From Kiritimatiellia bacterium (GTDB lineage: Bacteria > Verrucomicrobiota > Kiritimatiellia > RFP12 > UBA1067): DNA of 64,000 nucleotides. Location: assembly GCA_017406465.1 (NCBI GenBank), contig JAFQYM010000024.1:1-64000 (forward strand), written 5' to 3'. The translations under genes were made by a program, and so were the position numbers. Positions 58,045 through 64,000 of this stretch are shown piece by piece; the first letter of the stretch is position 1, and the number at the start of each line of letters is the position of its first letter. Below the pieces are notes generated by a model. That model did not search any database. It was not told the origin of the DNA and saw nothing but the letters and a program-made list of their open reading frames with translations.

Positions 58045-59298
58045 ATGCACTACAAATGGCGAGCACTGGCGCTTCTCTGGGTGGCGTTCTTCCTCCAGCA
58101 AGGCACTCGGCAGATCTTCGGCGCGACGCTTACCTCGATACAGGGGTCGCTCGGGGCGAGCGCCGCGGCGATAGGCGCCGTGGCGACGGTGTTCACGTTC
58201 GCCTATGGGCTCTCCGTTCCGTTTGCTGGCGCGGCGGCCGATCTTTTCAACCGCAAGTGGATGGTCGTGTCGGGCGTGTTCGTCTTCTGCTTGGGAATTT
58301 TCGCCTCCGGGTTCGTCGCGTCGCTTGGACTGATGGTTGTCTCGTACGGAATCCTCAACGGCTTCGGACAGTCGTTCTACTACCCTTCCGCAACGTCTAT
58401 AATCGGCGAGCTTCACACGGAGACTCGCGCAACGGCACTATCAATATTGCAGATGGGGCTATATGCCGGCATAATCGGGTGCAGCGCGGCGTCAGGATGG
58501 CTTGCGGAGTCTGGCGCGGAGGGCTGGCGCATACCGTTCAAGGTATTCGGCGGAATCGGCATCCTCTGGGCAATCGTCCTCGCTCTCGGCCTGCAAGGGA
58601 AAAGTTTGGACAGGATTAACAAGATTGACAGGATTTCCGCAACAAGCAATCCTGTTAATCCTGTAAATCCTGTCCAAAACAAGCCTTCGCTCAGGGAAGC
58701 ATTCAAGGTCTTCGTCGGCAACCCATCTGCGATTCTCCTTGCGGCTGGGCTTGGGATGATGATCTACGTCGACGTCGGCTTCAAGACCTGGATGCCGAGC
58801 CACCTCTCCGAGTCATTCGGAGTCGCAAAGGGTTCCGCCGCGCTGAACGCCGTCCTCTGGCACTATATCGGCGCGTTTGTCGGCGTAACGCTTGGCGGCA
58901 GGATTTCCGACAAGCTTGCAAAGACACGGCCATCTGTGCGAATGGAGACGAACATCGCCGGTCTCGCCCTCGCCGTGCCGTTCATCGTCTGGATGGCTTA
59001 CGCGCCGTCGCTTCTCATGTGCGGCGTCGCGATGGCACTCTTCGGCGTGTTCCGCGGCGTCTACGACTCGAACCTAATGGCGTCGCTCTTCGACCTAATA
59101 CCGCAGCGCTACCACGCCTCGGGCGCTGGGCTGATGCTTTCATGCGCGTTTGTCTTCGGCTCGACGTCGCCGGTCGTGCTTGGGCTCGTGAAGGACGCTT
59201 TCTCGTCGACAGCCGCGCTCGCCTCGCTCGCCGCGTTCTACCTCGCCGGCGCAGGCATCATCGCAATTGCGAGACGGCGACAATATTTTCGTTCATGA
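58045..59298 (+). CDS. MFS transporter (sugar or sugar-acid type)
   Basis: 417 residues with about 12 hydrophobic helices in two six-helix halves. The MFS signature region is PFAGAAADLFNRKWMVVSG between helices 2 and 3, and the second half repeats it as LGGRISDKLAKTRPS. The central cytoplasmic loop (residues about 188-213) is made of DRINKIDRI and NPVNPVNPVQ, encoded by a 31-bp imperfect inverted repeat of 9-nt units. The helices on either side are intact, so the protein is likely functional. Substrate inferred from context: a sugar acid or oligosaccharide product of the xylanase/rhamnosidase cluster. Confidence 0.9.
   Translation: MHYKWRALALLWVAFFLQQGTRQIFGATLTSIQGSLGASAAAIGAVATVFTFAYGLSVPFAGAAADLFNRKWMVVSGVFVFCLGIFASGFVASLGLMVVSYGILNGFGQSFYYPSATSIIGELHTETRATALSILQMGLYAGIIGCSAASGWLAESGAEGWRIPFKVFGGIGILWAIVLALGLQGKSLDRINKIDRISATSNPVNPVNPVQNKPSLREAFKVFVGNPSAILLAAGLGMMIYVDVGFKTWMPSHLSESFGVAKGSAALNAVLWHYIGAFVGVTLGGRISDKLAKTRPSVRMETNIAGLALAVPFIVWMAYAPSLLMCGVAMALFGVFRGVYDSNLMASLFDLIPQRYHASGAGLMLSCAFVFGSTSPVVLGLVKDAFSSTAALASLAAFYLAGAGIIAIARRRQYFRS
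58605..58678. repeat. 31-bp inverted repeat of 9-nt ACAGGATTA units inside the MFS gene
   Basis: The left arm 58605-58635 and right arm 58648-58678 pair at 28 of 31 positions around a 12-nt loop. Each arm is itself built of 9-nt units (ACAGGATTA/AATCCTGTT), keeping the reading frame. It looks like an inserted dispersed element tolerated in a cytoplasmic loop. Confidence 0.9.
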
Positions 59299-59309
59299 AA
59301 GGAACTCCG

Positions 59310-59414
59310 ATGATTGTCAAAAAGCCTACATTACCGTTTCGGCACTTTATAGCGTTTCGGCAATCCCCAGGATGGCGAAACGTTAGTGGAGCCTTCGGAC
59401 ACAATCGGAGTTAA
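59310..59414 (+). CDS. Possible 34-residue small protein
   Basis: AAAGGAACTCCG precedes an ATG opening a 34-codon frame (MIVKKPTLPFRHFIAF...), between the MFS and RraA-like genes. It carries a repeated GTTTCGGCA and an inverted CGAAACG at the DNA level, so it could equally be an RNA hairpin leader or chance. No homologue is known to me. Confidence 0.25.
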   Translation: MIVKKPTLPFRHFIAFRQSPGWRNVSGAFGHNRS

Positions 59415-59439
59415 TCAAAATTAAGAAAGGAATGATAAA

Positions 59440-60195
59440 ATGCCATCACTAGCAGATATGCGTTCAAAGGCCAAGGAAGCGGGCCTTATGAAACTCGACA
59501 AGCTCATCGCGAAGCGCCAGAGTGTGCCGACAAACGAATTCCCGATTCCGGTAAAGGAGCTCTGCGAACGCTTCGAGAAGCTCTACACTGGCTGCGTCAA
59601 CGACGTCATGCGCGAGGCGTGCCTTCTCGACCAGAACCTCCCCCACGAGATCATGCCGCTTCGCGACGAGATGGTCGTGTGCGGCGAGGCGTTCACCGTG
59701 AAGTCCGCGCCCAACTGCATGATCGAGGGCGAGATGACGTTCCGCGCGCAGATGCTCGACGACTTCAAGCCGAACGGCGTCGTCGTGTGGGATACGTCTG
59801 ACGACGTGGAAGCGTCGCTTTGGGGCGGCGTCATGACGGCGACTGCGATGACGAAGGGAATCCGCGGCGCTGTAATCGCGGGAGGAATCCGCGACACGAA
59901 GCAGATCCTCGAGCAGAAGTTCCCGATATTCTACAAGTACCGCGTCTCGAACGGATCGCTCGGCCGCTGCATGATAACGCACTACCAGGTACCTGTCAGG
60001 ATCGGCAAGGTAACGGTTCGTCCCGGCGACATCATCATGGGCGACATCGACGGCGTAATCTGCATCCCGCGCGAGATCGCCTACGAAGTCCTGCTCCGCG
60101 CCGAGGGAATCGAGCGCAACGAGGTCGACATCTTCTCGTGGGTCCGCCAGGGCGACACCATCAGCGAGATAATCGACAAGGGCGGGTATTTCTGA
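59440..60195 (+). CDS. RraA-family/HMG-type aldolase
   Basis: 251 residues. The core motif GGVMTATAMTKGIRGAVIAGGIRDTKQILE, with NDVMREACLLD upstream and VRPGDIIMGDIDGVICIPREIA downstream, is that of RraA-like 4-hydroxy-4-methyl-2-oxoglutarate/4-carboxy-4-hydroxy-2-oxoadipate aldolases. True RraA regulators of RNase E are shorter (about 160 residues); the longer N-terminal helix here suggests the metabolic branch. In this locus a divalent-metal aldolase cleaving a 2-keto-3-deoxy sugar acid to pyruvate is a reasonable inference. AAGAAAGGA precedes the ATG. Its end lies in a hairpin shared with the convergent oxidoreductase gene. Confidence 0.85.
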   Translation: MPSLADMRSKAKEAGLMKLDKLIAKRQSVPTNEFPIPVKELCERFEKLYTGCVNDVMREACLLDQNLPHEIMPLRDEMVVCGEAFTVKSAPNCMIEGEMTFRAQMLDDFKPNGVVVWDTSDDVEASLWGGVMTATAMTKGIRGAVIAGGIRDTKQILEQKFPIFYKYRVSNGSLGRCMITHYQVPVRIGKVTVRPGDIIMGDIDGVICIPREIAYEVLLRAEGIERNEVDIFSWVRQGDTISEIIDKGGYF

Positions 60196-60205
60196 TTACC
60201 CGCCC
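60180..60205. terminator. Bidirectional hairpin between convergent genes
   Basis: GGGCGGGTA and TACCCGCCC form a perfect 9-bp stem around an 8-nt loop. The left arm encodes the last codons of the RraA-like gene and its stop codon is in the loop. The convergent oxidoreductase gene ends 18 nt to the right. No T-run follows, so rho-independent termination is uncertain. Confidence 0.6.
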
Positions 60206-60222
60206 CTGTCGTTCGAATCGAT

Positions 60223-61644
60223 TCAAAACAAATTAGTGAACCAGTTGCCGTCGTGGGTCGACTTGTAGCCGGTCCACGGCTTGCCGCCGGCGAGGACCTG
60301 ACGGGTCTTCTCGTCGAACGTGGCGCGCATTCCGGTGCGGAGCGCGGCGTTCGCCATGATGAGAGCGATAGCATGGCTGTAGCCAGCCTCGACGGGAGCG
60401 TTCGGATCCTTGCGGGCGCGAACGCACTCCATCCAGTTGCGCATGTGCGCCGACGTAAGAGTGTCTCCACCCGTGTTTGCGGAAACCACAACCTGCTCCT
60501 GCGGCGCCGGAAGCGGCTCGCTCGCCGGCTTCACATGCTCGACGCCCTCGTTTGTGACGCACCCAGAACCGAGGTCGATGCAGCCGTTCGGGCCGAAATA
60601 CTTCTCGACCGCCGACTCGCGGTTCGGATTCGACCCGCCGGCGCAATTGGTCTGGTGCGACTGGAACATCACCTGGAAGCCCTTGCCCTTCACGCCAGAC
60701 TCGCCGTACTCGAGAAGCGTCGTGAACGTGTCATAGTTCTGACGCCCGTCGACCCACTGGTAGAGGCCGCCCGACGAGACCGCCGTCTTCGGATACGGCT
60801 GTCCGAGGAACCAGGCGACCGTGTCGATCTGGTGGCACATCCACTGTCCCGTGACGCCAGACGAGAACGGCCAGAAGAGACGGAACTCGAGGTACTTGCG
60901 AGGATCGAACGGATACTCCGCCGGATCGCGATCGAGAAGCCACATATTCCAGTCGACGTCCTCCTTCTTGAGCGAGGCGATGAGCTTCTCGTCGCGGCGC
61001 CAGCGCCTGGGCTGGTTGACGTTCCACGTGAGATGCACGTAGCTGATGTCGCCGAACTTGCCGGAATTGATGAAATCCTTGGCGGCCATGTACTTCTTGC
61101 CGGAGCGGCGCTGGGAGCCAATCTGGAGGACTGCGCCTGGCTTCATCGCGCCCATCGCGCGTTTCGCGTTCACGGCATCGAGAAGCATGTTCGCGGAGTA
61201 CATGTCCTCGGCGATTGGCTTCTCGCAGTAGGCGTCGCAACCCGCCTCAATCGCATGGACGGCATGCTGGGCGTGCTGGAAGTCGGCGGTCGAGATGATC
61301 ACCGCGTCGAGTCCGAGGCGGTCCTTCGCCTCGTAGAGGGCGACGTCGCTCCCGAACGTCTCGACCTCGTGACCGACGGCGTTCTCGATCTCCGGCTTCG
61401 CCTTCTCGAAGAGGCGCTTCTTCCAGAGGTCGGCGACTGCAACCATGTCGAAGTTCAGCTCCTTGTTGTGGTGCAGGAAGCACGGCAGGAGCGATCCGCG
61501 AAAGCGGTCGGAGTAGCCGACGCAGGCGACGCGTATCTTGTCGTTTGCACCTGCGGCGTAGAGCGAGGGGCCGTACCCGGCGGCGATTATGCCGGCAAGA
61601 CCGGCGGCACCCTTGCAGAATTCACGACGATCTATCTTTTCCAT
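60223..61644 (-). CDS. Gfo/Idh/MocA-family oxidoreductase with Tat signal
   Basis: 473 residues. The N-terminus MEKIDRREFCKGAAGLAGIIAAG is a twin-arginine signal (RREFCK). A Rossmann domain follows (IRVACVGYSDR, DMVAVADLW, DAVIISTADFQHAQHAVHAIEAGCDAYCEKPIAED, with the family EKP motif). The C-terminal substrate domain contains GVTGQWMCHQIDTVAWFLG and NWMECVRARKDPN. Such exported Gfo/Idh enzymes are common in PVC and related bacteria and act on sugars with a tightly bound NAD(P). Its ATG shares one base with the stop of the isomerase gene upstream (TGATG). Confidence 0.92.
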   Translation of the reverse strand: MEKIDRREFCKGAAGLAGIIAAGYGPSLYAAGANDKIRVACVGYSDRFRGSLLPCFLHHNKELNFDMVAVADLWKKRLFEKAKPEIENAVGHEVETFGSDVALYEAKDRLGLDAVIISTADFQHAQHAVHAIEAGCDAYCEKPIAEDMYSANMLLDAVNAKRAMGAMKPGAVLQIGSQRRSGKKYMAAKDFINSGKFGDISYVHLTWNVNQPRRWRRDEKLIASLKKEDVDWNMWLLDRDPAEYPFDPRKYLEFRLFWPFSSGVTGQWMCHQIDTVAWFLGQPYPKTAVSSGGLYQWVDGRQNYDTFTTLLEYGESGVKGKGFQVMFQSHQTNCAGGSNPNRESAVEKYFGPNGCIDLGSGCVTNEGVEHVKPASEPLPAPQEQVVVSANTGGDTLTSAHMRNWMECVRARKDPNAPVEAGYSHAIALIMANAALRTGMRATFDEKTRQVLAGGKPWTGYKSTHDGNWFTNLF

Positions 61645-62597
61645 CAGACTAGTCCTTTCATTGTTTCAATTGCGGTTTTTGCGTTTTTTGCGAAATCCTT
61701 CGAGTCTCCCCAGCCACACTCGCAGCTGACGCCGCCAGTGTAGCCAATGGTCTTGAGTGCGTCAAAATATGGCGCAAGCCGACGCGTCTCGCGCGGGTCA
61801 TGCCCAGGAAACTGGCGCGTGCCGTAGTCGGCGATGTGGCAGTGCTTCAGGAGCGGCCCCGCCTCAATGATCGCCGTCGCCGGGTCGCCGCCCATCATCA
61901 TGTGGAAGATGTCGGCGAGCTGTCTGAGGCGCGGTGAATCGACTTCGCGACAAATCGCGAGCCCCTGGAAGACGTAGTTGATTATGTTCGACTCGTTGGG
62001 CCTGAGCGGCTCGATCACGACTGCAGTCGTCTTCAGGTCTGCGACCCGCTTCGAGAGTTCGCGGCAGAAGTCTGCGTACTGGCGCGTCCCCTTCTCGAGA
62101 TCGGGACGGTCCTTCCCCGTGAAGTCTCCTGGCACGTTCCTCGCACCGCCCGAACCGAAGACAATCGTCTTCACGCCCATCTCGTCGGCACGGCGCAGCA
62201 CCTTCTCGGCATAGTCGAGCGCAGGGCCGTGGTCGGCGTTCGGCCCCGTCAGCCGGAACTTGCCGGGGATGAAGCCGTTGCAGCTCCTCAAGGGGAGCGG
62301 ACGCTTCGAGATTTCCTCCTTCTGCGTCTGCCACCAGGCGTCGTCCTTGTTGGGATCAAACGCCGCGCCCGCGCTCCATTCCCAGAAATCGTAGCCGAGA
62401 TCGCACATGATCTTGACATCCTCGATGGACGAGCGGCACGCGCCGAAGAGGATGCCCTTCCCGCTACCCGTAATCGGCGCCCCCGGGAGAGGGGCATGCC
62501 GCGAATGGCACGGCAAGTCGTCGCCGGAAGTGCCGGCGCACCCGGCAAGCCCCGCCGCCGCGAGCGAACCAATCAGGAATTCACGTCTGTCAGTCAC
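61644..62597 (-). CDS. Xylose isomerase-like TIM-barrel protein, Tat lipoprotein
   Basis: 317 residues, starting with GTG at 62597 (GGAGG upstream), which overlaps the preceding stop as GTGA. The signal MTDRREFLIGSLAAAGLAGC combines a twin-arginine motif with a lipobox, so the protein is folded before export and lipid-anchored via Cys20. The barrel carries metal-binding-type segments VVIEPLRP, LADIFHMMMGGD, KHCHIADYG and VSCECGWGD of the AP-endonuclease 2/sugar isomerase-epimerase family. Paired with the Gfo/Idh enzyme, it probably modifies an exported sugar substrate. Confidence 0.88.
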   Translation of the reverse strand: MTDRREFLIGSLAAAGLAGCAGTSGDDLPCHSRHAPLPGAPITGSGKGILFGACRSSIEDVKIMCDLGYDFWEWSAGAAFDPNKDDAWWQTQKEEISKRPLPLRSCNGFIPGKFRLTGPNADHGPALDYAEKVLRRADEMGVKTIVFGSGGARNVPGDFTGKDRPDLEKGTRQYADFCRELSKRVADLKTTAVVIEPLRPNESNIINYVFQGLAICREVDSPRLRQLADIFHMMMGGDPATAIIEAGPLLKHCHIADYGTRQFPGHDPRETRRLAPYFDALKTIGYTGGVSCECGWGDSKDFAKNAKTAIETMKGLV

Positions 62598-64000
62598 TTT
62601 GTTCCTCCCTTAGTTTCTTGTTTGTAAAATGTTCTGTCTGCAAAGTCGAGCGCCCATTTCCAGTTGAACTGGCCGGATCCCGTCTCGCTCGCCAACCAAG
62701 GCGTCGCGGCGCATTTGCCGCGAACGACAAGGCGGACGGGGCCGAGAAGCCCGGACGGCTGGAGCTTGTCGGAAACCGAAGGGCCGGAATGGATCGTCGG
62801 CAGGAGCGGCCAGCGGCTCTGGCCTTCCGGCTTGCGGCGAGGAACGCTCCAGTAGTGCACCGTCGAGCGCGTGACCCGATTTTCCGCCGGGAGGAAGCAG
62901 TCGCCGACGAGTCGGTTGTACCAGTTGTTCGTGTAGCGGATCTCAATCTCGTTTTCGCCCTCGCGCAGCGCGGAAGTGACGTCTGCCTCCCACGGCGCAC
63001 ACCACACGACGCCGCAGTCGACGCCATTGACGAAGACATGCGCGAGACCGCTATCCAACTTGCCGATGGCAAGTTGGACAGTTGAAAAGTTGAAAGGTTG
63101 AAAAGTTGAAAAGTTCAGTGATGATGGAATGGGTAATGTGGTGCGGTAGGTGGCGGTGCCGGCGAAGTAACGGAGCTCCGTGCTCGCCGCCTTGCCGTCT
63201 TCGCCGTAGCTCGTCCAGTCGCGCAGCGTCTCCATCGTGACAGGCGCGGGCGGCGCGGCGGATATGCCGCGGTGGTACGCGAACGACACCTGCCAGGCGT
63301 TTGTCACACCGATCTCTACACGCTCTACACGTTCTACACGGCTTTTTTCTCCTGCACAGTCCGGCGCAAACACGACAAAGCAGCTGCCGCCCACGGGGAG
63401 ATAGAGTGTGACGCGCGTCTTGCCGCCAGGGAGAGCCGTGGCATCGGCAGCCTTGCGCGTCAGTGTCACTGCGTCCCATATCTCAACCGAGCGCCCTTCG
63501 CTCGCTGTGTTCAGGACGATGTCTCCCTTTCCCTCTCCGGCGACGAAGAACCAGTCTGCGTCTCCTTCGCGGCGGTGGATCGCCGTGAACTGCGCGTTGT
63601 CGTCTTTGCGGTAGCGACCCCACCCGTGGTAGTTTGTCGCGACATTTACGAATTCGCCGTCGTCGACGTATTCGCCGCGCTGCAATAGCGCCTGGCAGCG
63701 CCAGAGGTAGTTGATGAACGCGACCGCGTCATCGTGCCATGTCACGTTGCGGTTGATGTGCGTGCCGGCGAAGTACTCAGCACCCGGAACGCCAAACTTC
63801 TCGGGCGAGCACGAATACGTATGCCAGACAAGGCGGTTCGCGCCGTCGGCGAACGCAATGTCGGCGAGCGGCTTAAGCGTCGAGGGTTCGACGGACCAAT
63901 GGCGGAGCATGTGGGTGAACGCCTCCAAGGATACGATGCGCCGGCCTTCGCGCCGAGCGGAAAGGACTGCCGCGCGCTGGAAGAAGCGTCCGCCTCTGTT
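62594..64000 (-). CDS. GH106-like alpha-L-rhamnosidase, N-terminus beyond window
   Basis: The frame is open through base 64000, so the 5' part is missing; about 468 residues are visible. The segment EAFTHMLRHW, then LKPLADIAFADGANRLVWHTYSCSPEKFG and YFAGTHINRNVTWHDDAVAFINYLWRCQALLQRGEYV follows the C-terminal part of the GH106 barrel. After it come beta domains and a terminal galactose-binding-like domain (VFVNGVDCGVVWCAPWEADVTSALREGENEIEIRYTNNWYNRLVGD). Two short-period repeat insertions interrupt these domains in frame (63080-63111 and 63314-63340). GH106 enzymes remove terminal rhamnose from pectin-type glycans. First gene visible of the minus-strand operon. Confidence 0.82.
   Translation of the reverse strand, partial: NRGGRFFQRAAVLSARREGRRIVSLEAFTHMLRHWSVEPSTLKPLADIAFADGANRLVWHTYSCSPEKFGVPGAEYFAGTHINRNVTWHDDAVAFINYLWRCQALLQRGEYVDDGEFVNVATNYHGWGRYRKDDNAQFTAIHRREGDADWFFVAGEGKGDIVLNTASEGRSVEIWDAVTLTRKAADATALPGGKTRVTLYLPVGGSCFVVFAPDCAGEKSRVERVERVEIGVTNAWQVSFAYHRGISAAPPAPVTMETLRDWTSYGEDGKAASTELRYFAGTATYRTTLPIPSSLNFSTFQPFNFSTVQLAIGKLDSGLAHVFVNGVDCGVVWCAPWEADVTSALREGENEIEIRYTNNWYNRLVGDCFLPAENRVTRSTVHYWSVPRRKPEGQSRWPLLPTIHSGPSVSDKLQPSGLLGPVRLVVRGKCAATPWLASETGSGQFNWKWALDFADRTFYKQETKGGTK
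63054..63111. repeat. Hairpin plus 4 x 8-nt repeat inside GH106-like gene
   Basis: TCCAACTTGCC-GAT-GGCAAGTTGGA is a perfect 11-bp stem (63054-63078). It is followed at 63080-63111 by four 8-nt units AGTTGAAA, AGTTGAAA, GGTTGAAA, AGTTGAAA. On the minus strand this encodes the low-complexity insert STFQPFNFSTVQLA between two beta domains. Confidence 0.85.
63314..63340. repeat. 3 x 9-nt in-frame repeat inside GH106-like gene
   Basis: CTCTACACG, CTCTACACG, TTCTACACG encode the charged insert RVERVERVE on the minus strand. The unit length of nine keeps the frame, like the units in the MFS gene. Confidence 0.85.

Overview
The window looks like chromosome from a GC-rich Gram-negative bacterium of the PVC superphylum, most likely a gut or rumen Kiritimatiellae/Lentisphaeria-type organism. 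This is inference from gene content: a type III secretion chaperone, chlamydial Pmp-like FxGN/GGA(I/L/V) repeats, ExbB/ExbD modules, very large families of secreted LamG, InlB-repeat and BspA-type LRR proteins, and a xylan/rhamnose glycan cluster. No rRNA, tRNA, CRISPR array or intact insertion sequence was seen.

Region 1 (1-26235, all minus strand) is an array of secreted proteins. Two glycine-rich proteins are followed by two sets of the same paralogous families in mirrored order: a 'GWNA' protein, YQG..PRQ proteins (two of them with a phage tail-collar tip) and a short calcium-repeat (TSP3-like) protein. A 2893-residue LamG giant and a miniature serpin are embedded among them. Between the two sets sit a CesT-like type III secretion chaperone and a 704-residue signal-less protein, probably its effector. 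Both are preceded by the same promoter-like element.

Region 2 (26274-33122, minus) reads as one tightly overlapping operon: ExbB, ExbD, TPR protein, TonB-topology VWA protein, glycosyltransferase, acyl carrier protein, NeuD-like acyltransferase, then purE. Most junctions are 4-nt ATGA overlaps. Upstream lie a promoter, a cluster of small hairpins and a decayed transposase-like fragment.

Region 3 (33751-44004) is accessory: an 1837-residue LRR/InlB/Ig surface protein and a SUMF1-domain protein, then a visibly AT-richer three-gene cassette led by an FRG-domain protein, then a PIN toxin/small antitoxin pair enclosed by two 149-bp direct repeats.

Region 4 (44108-50952, minus) is mostly housekeeping: glycogen phosphorylase, an AsmA-like/LolA-like/TPR envelope operon, a YhcH-family protein, a NYN nuclease and prmC.

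Region 5 (50986-64000) is a glycan-use locus. A XylR-like regulator diverges from a decayed enolase-superfamily copy and a GH10 xylanase. These are followed by an intact enolase-superfamily dehydratase, a secreted TIM-barrel-like protein, an SDR dehydrogenase, an MFS transporter and an RraA-like aldolase. Convergent to these is an operon of a GH106-like rhamnosidase (cut by the window edge), a sugar isomerase/epimerase and a Gfo/Idh/MocA oxidoreductase. Together they suggest hydrolysis of xylan or rhamnose-containing polysaccharide and oxidative, non-phosphorylative catabolism of the released sugar.

Two signatures run across regions. Extended -10 boxes lie only 7-9 nt before several start codons, implying leaderless mRNAs. 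Short-period tandem repeats sit at gene junctions and inside protein loops, including three separate tracts of exactly six 7-nt units.
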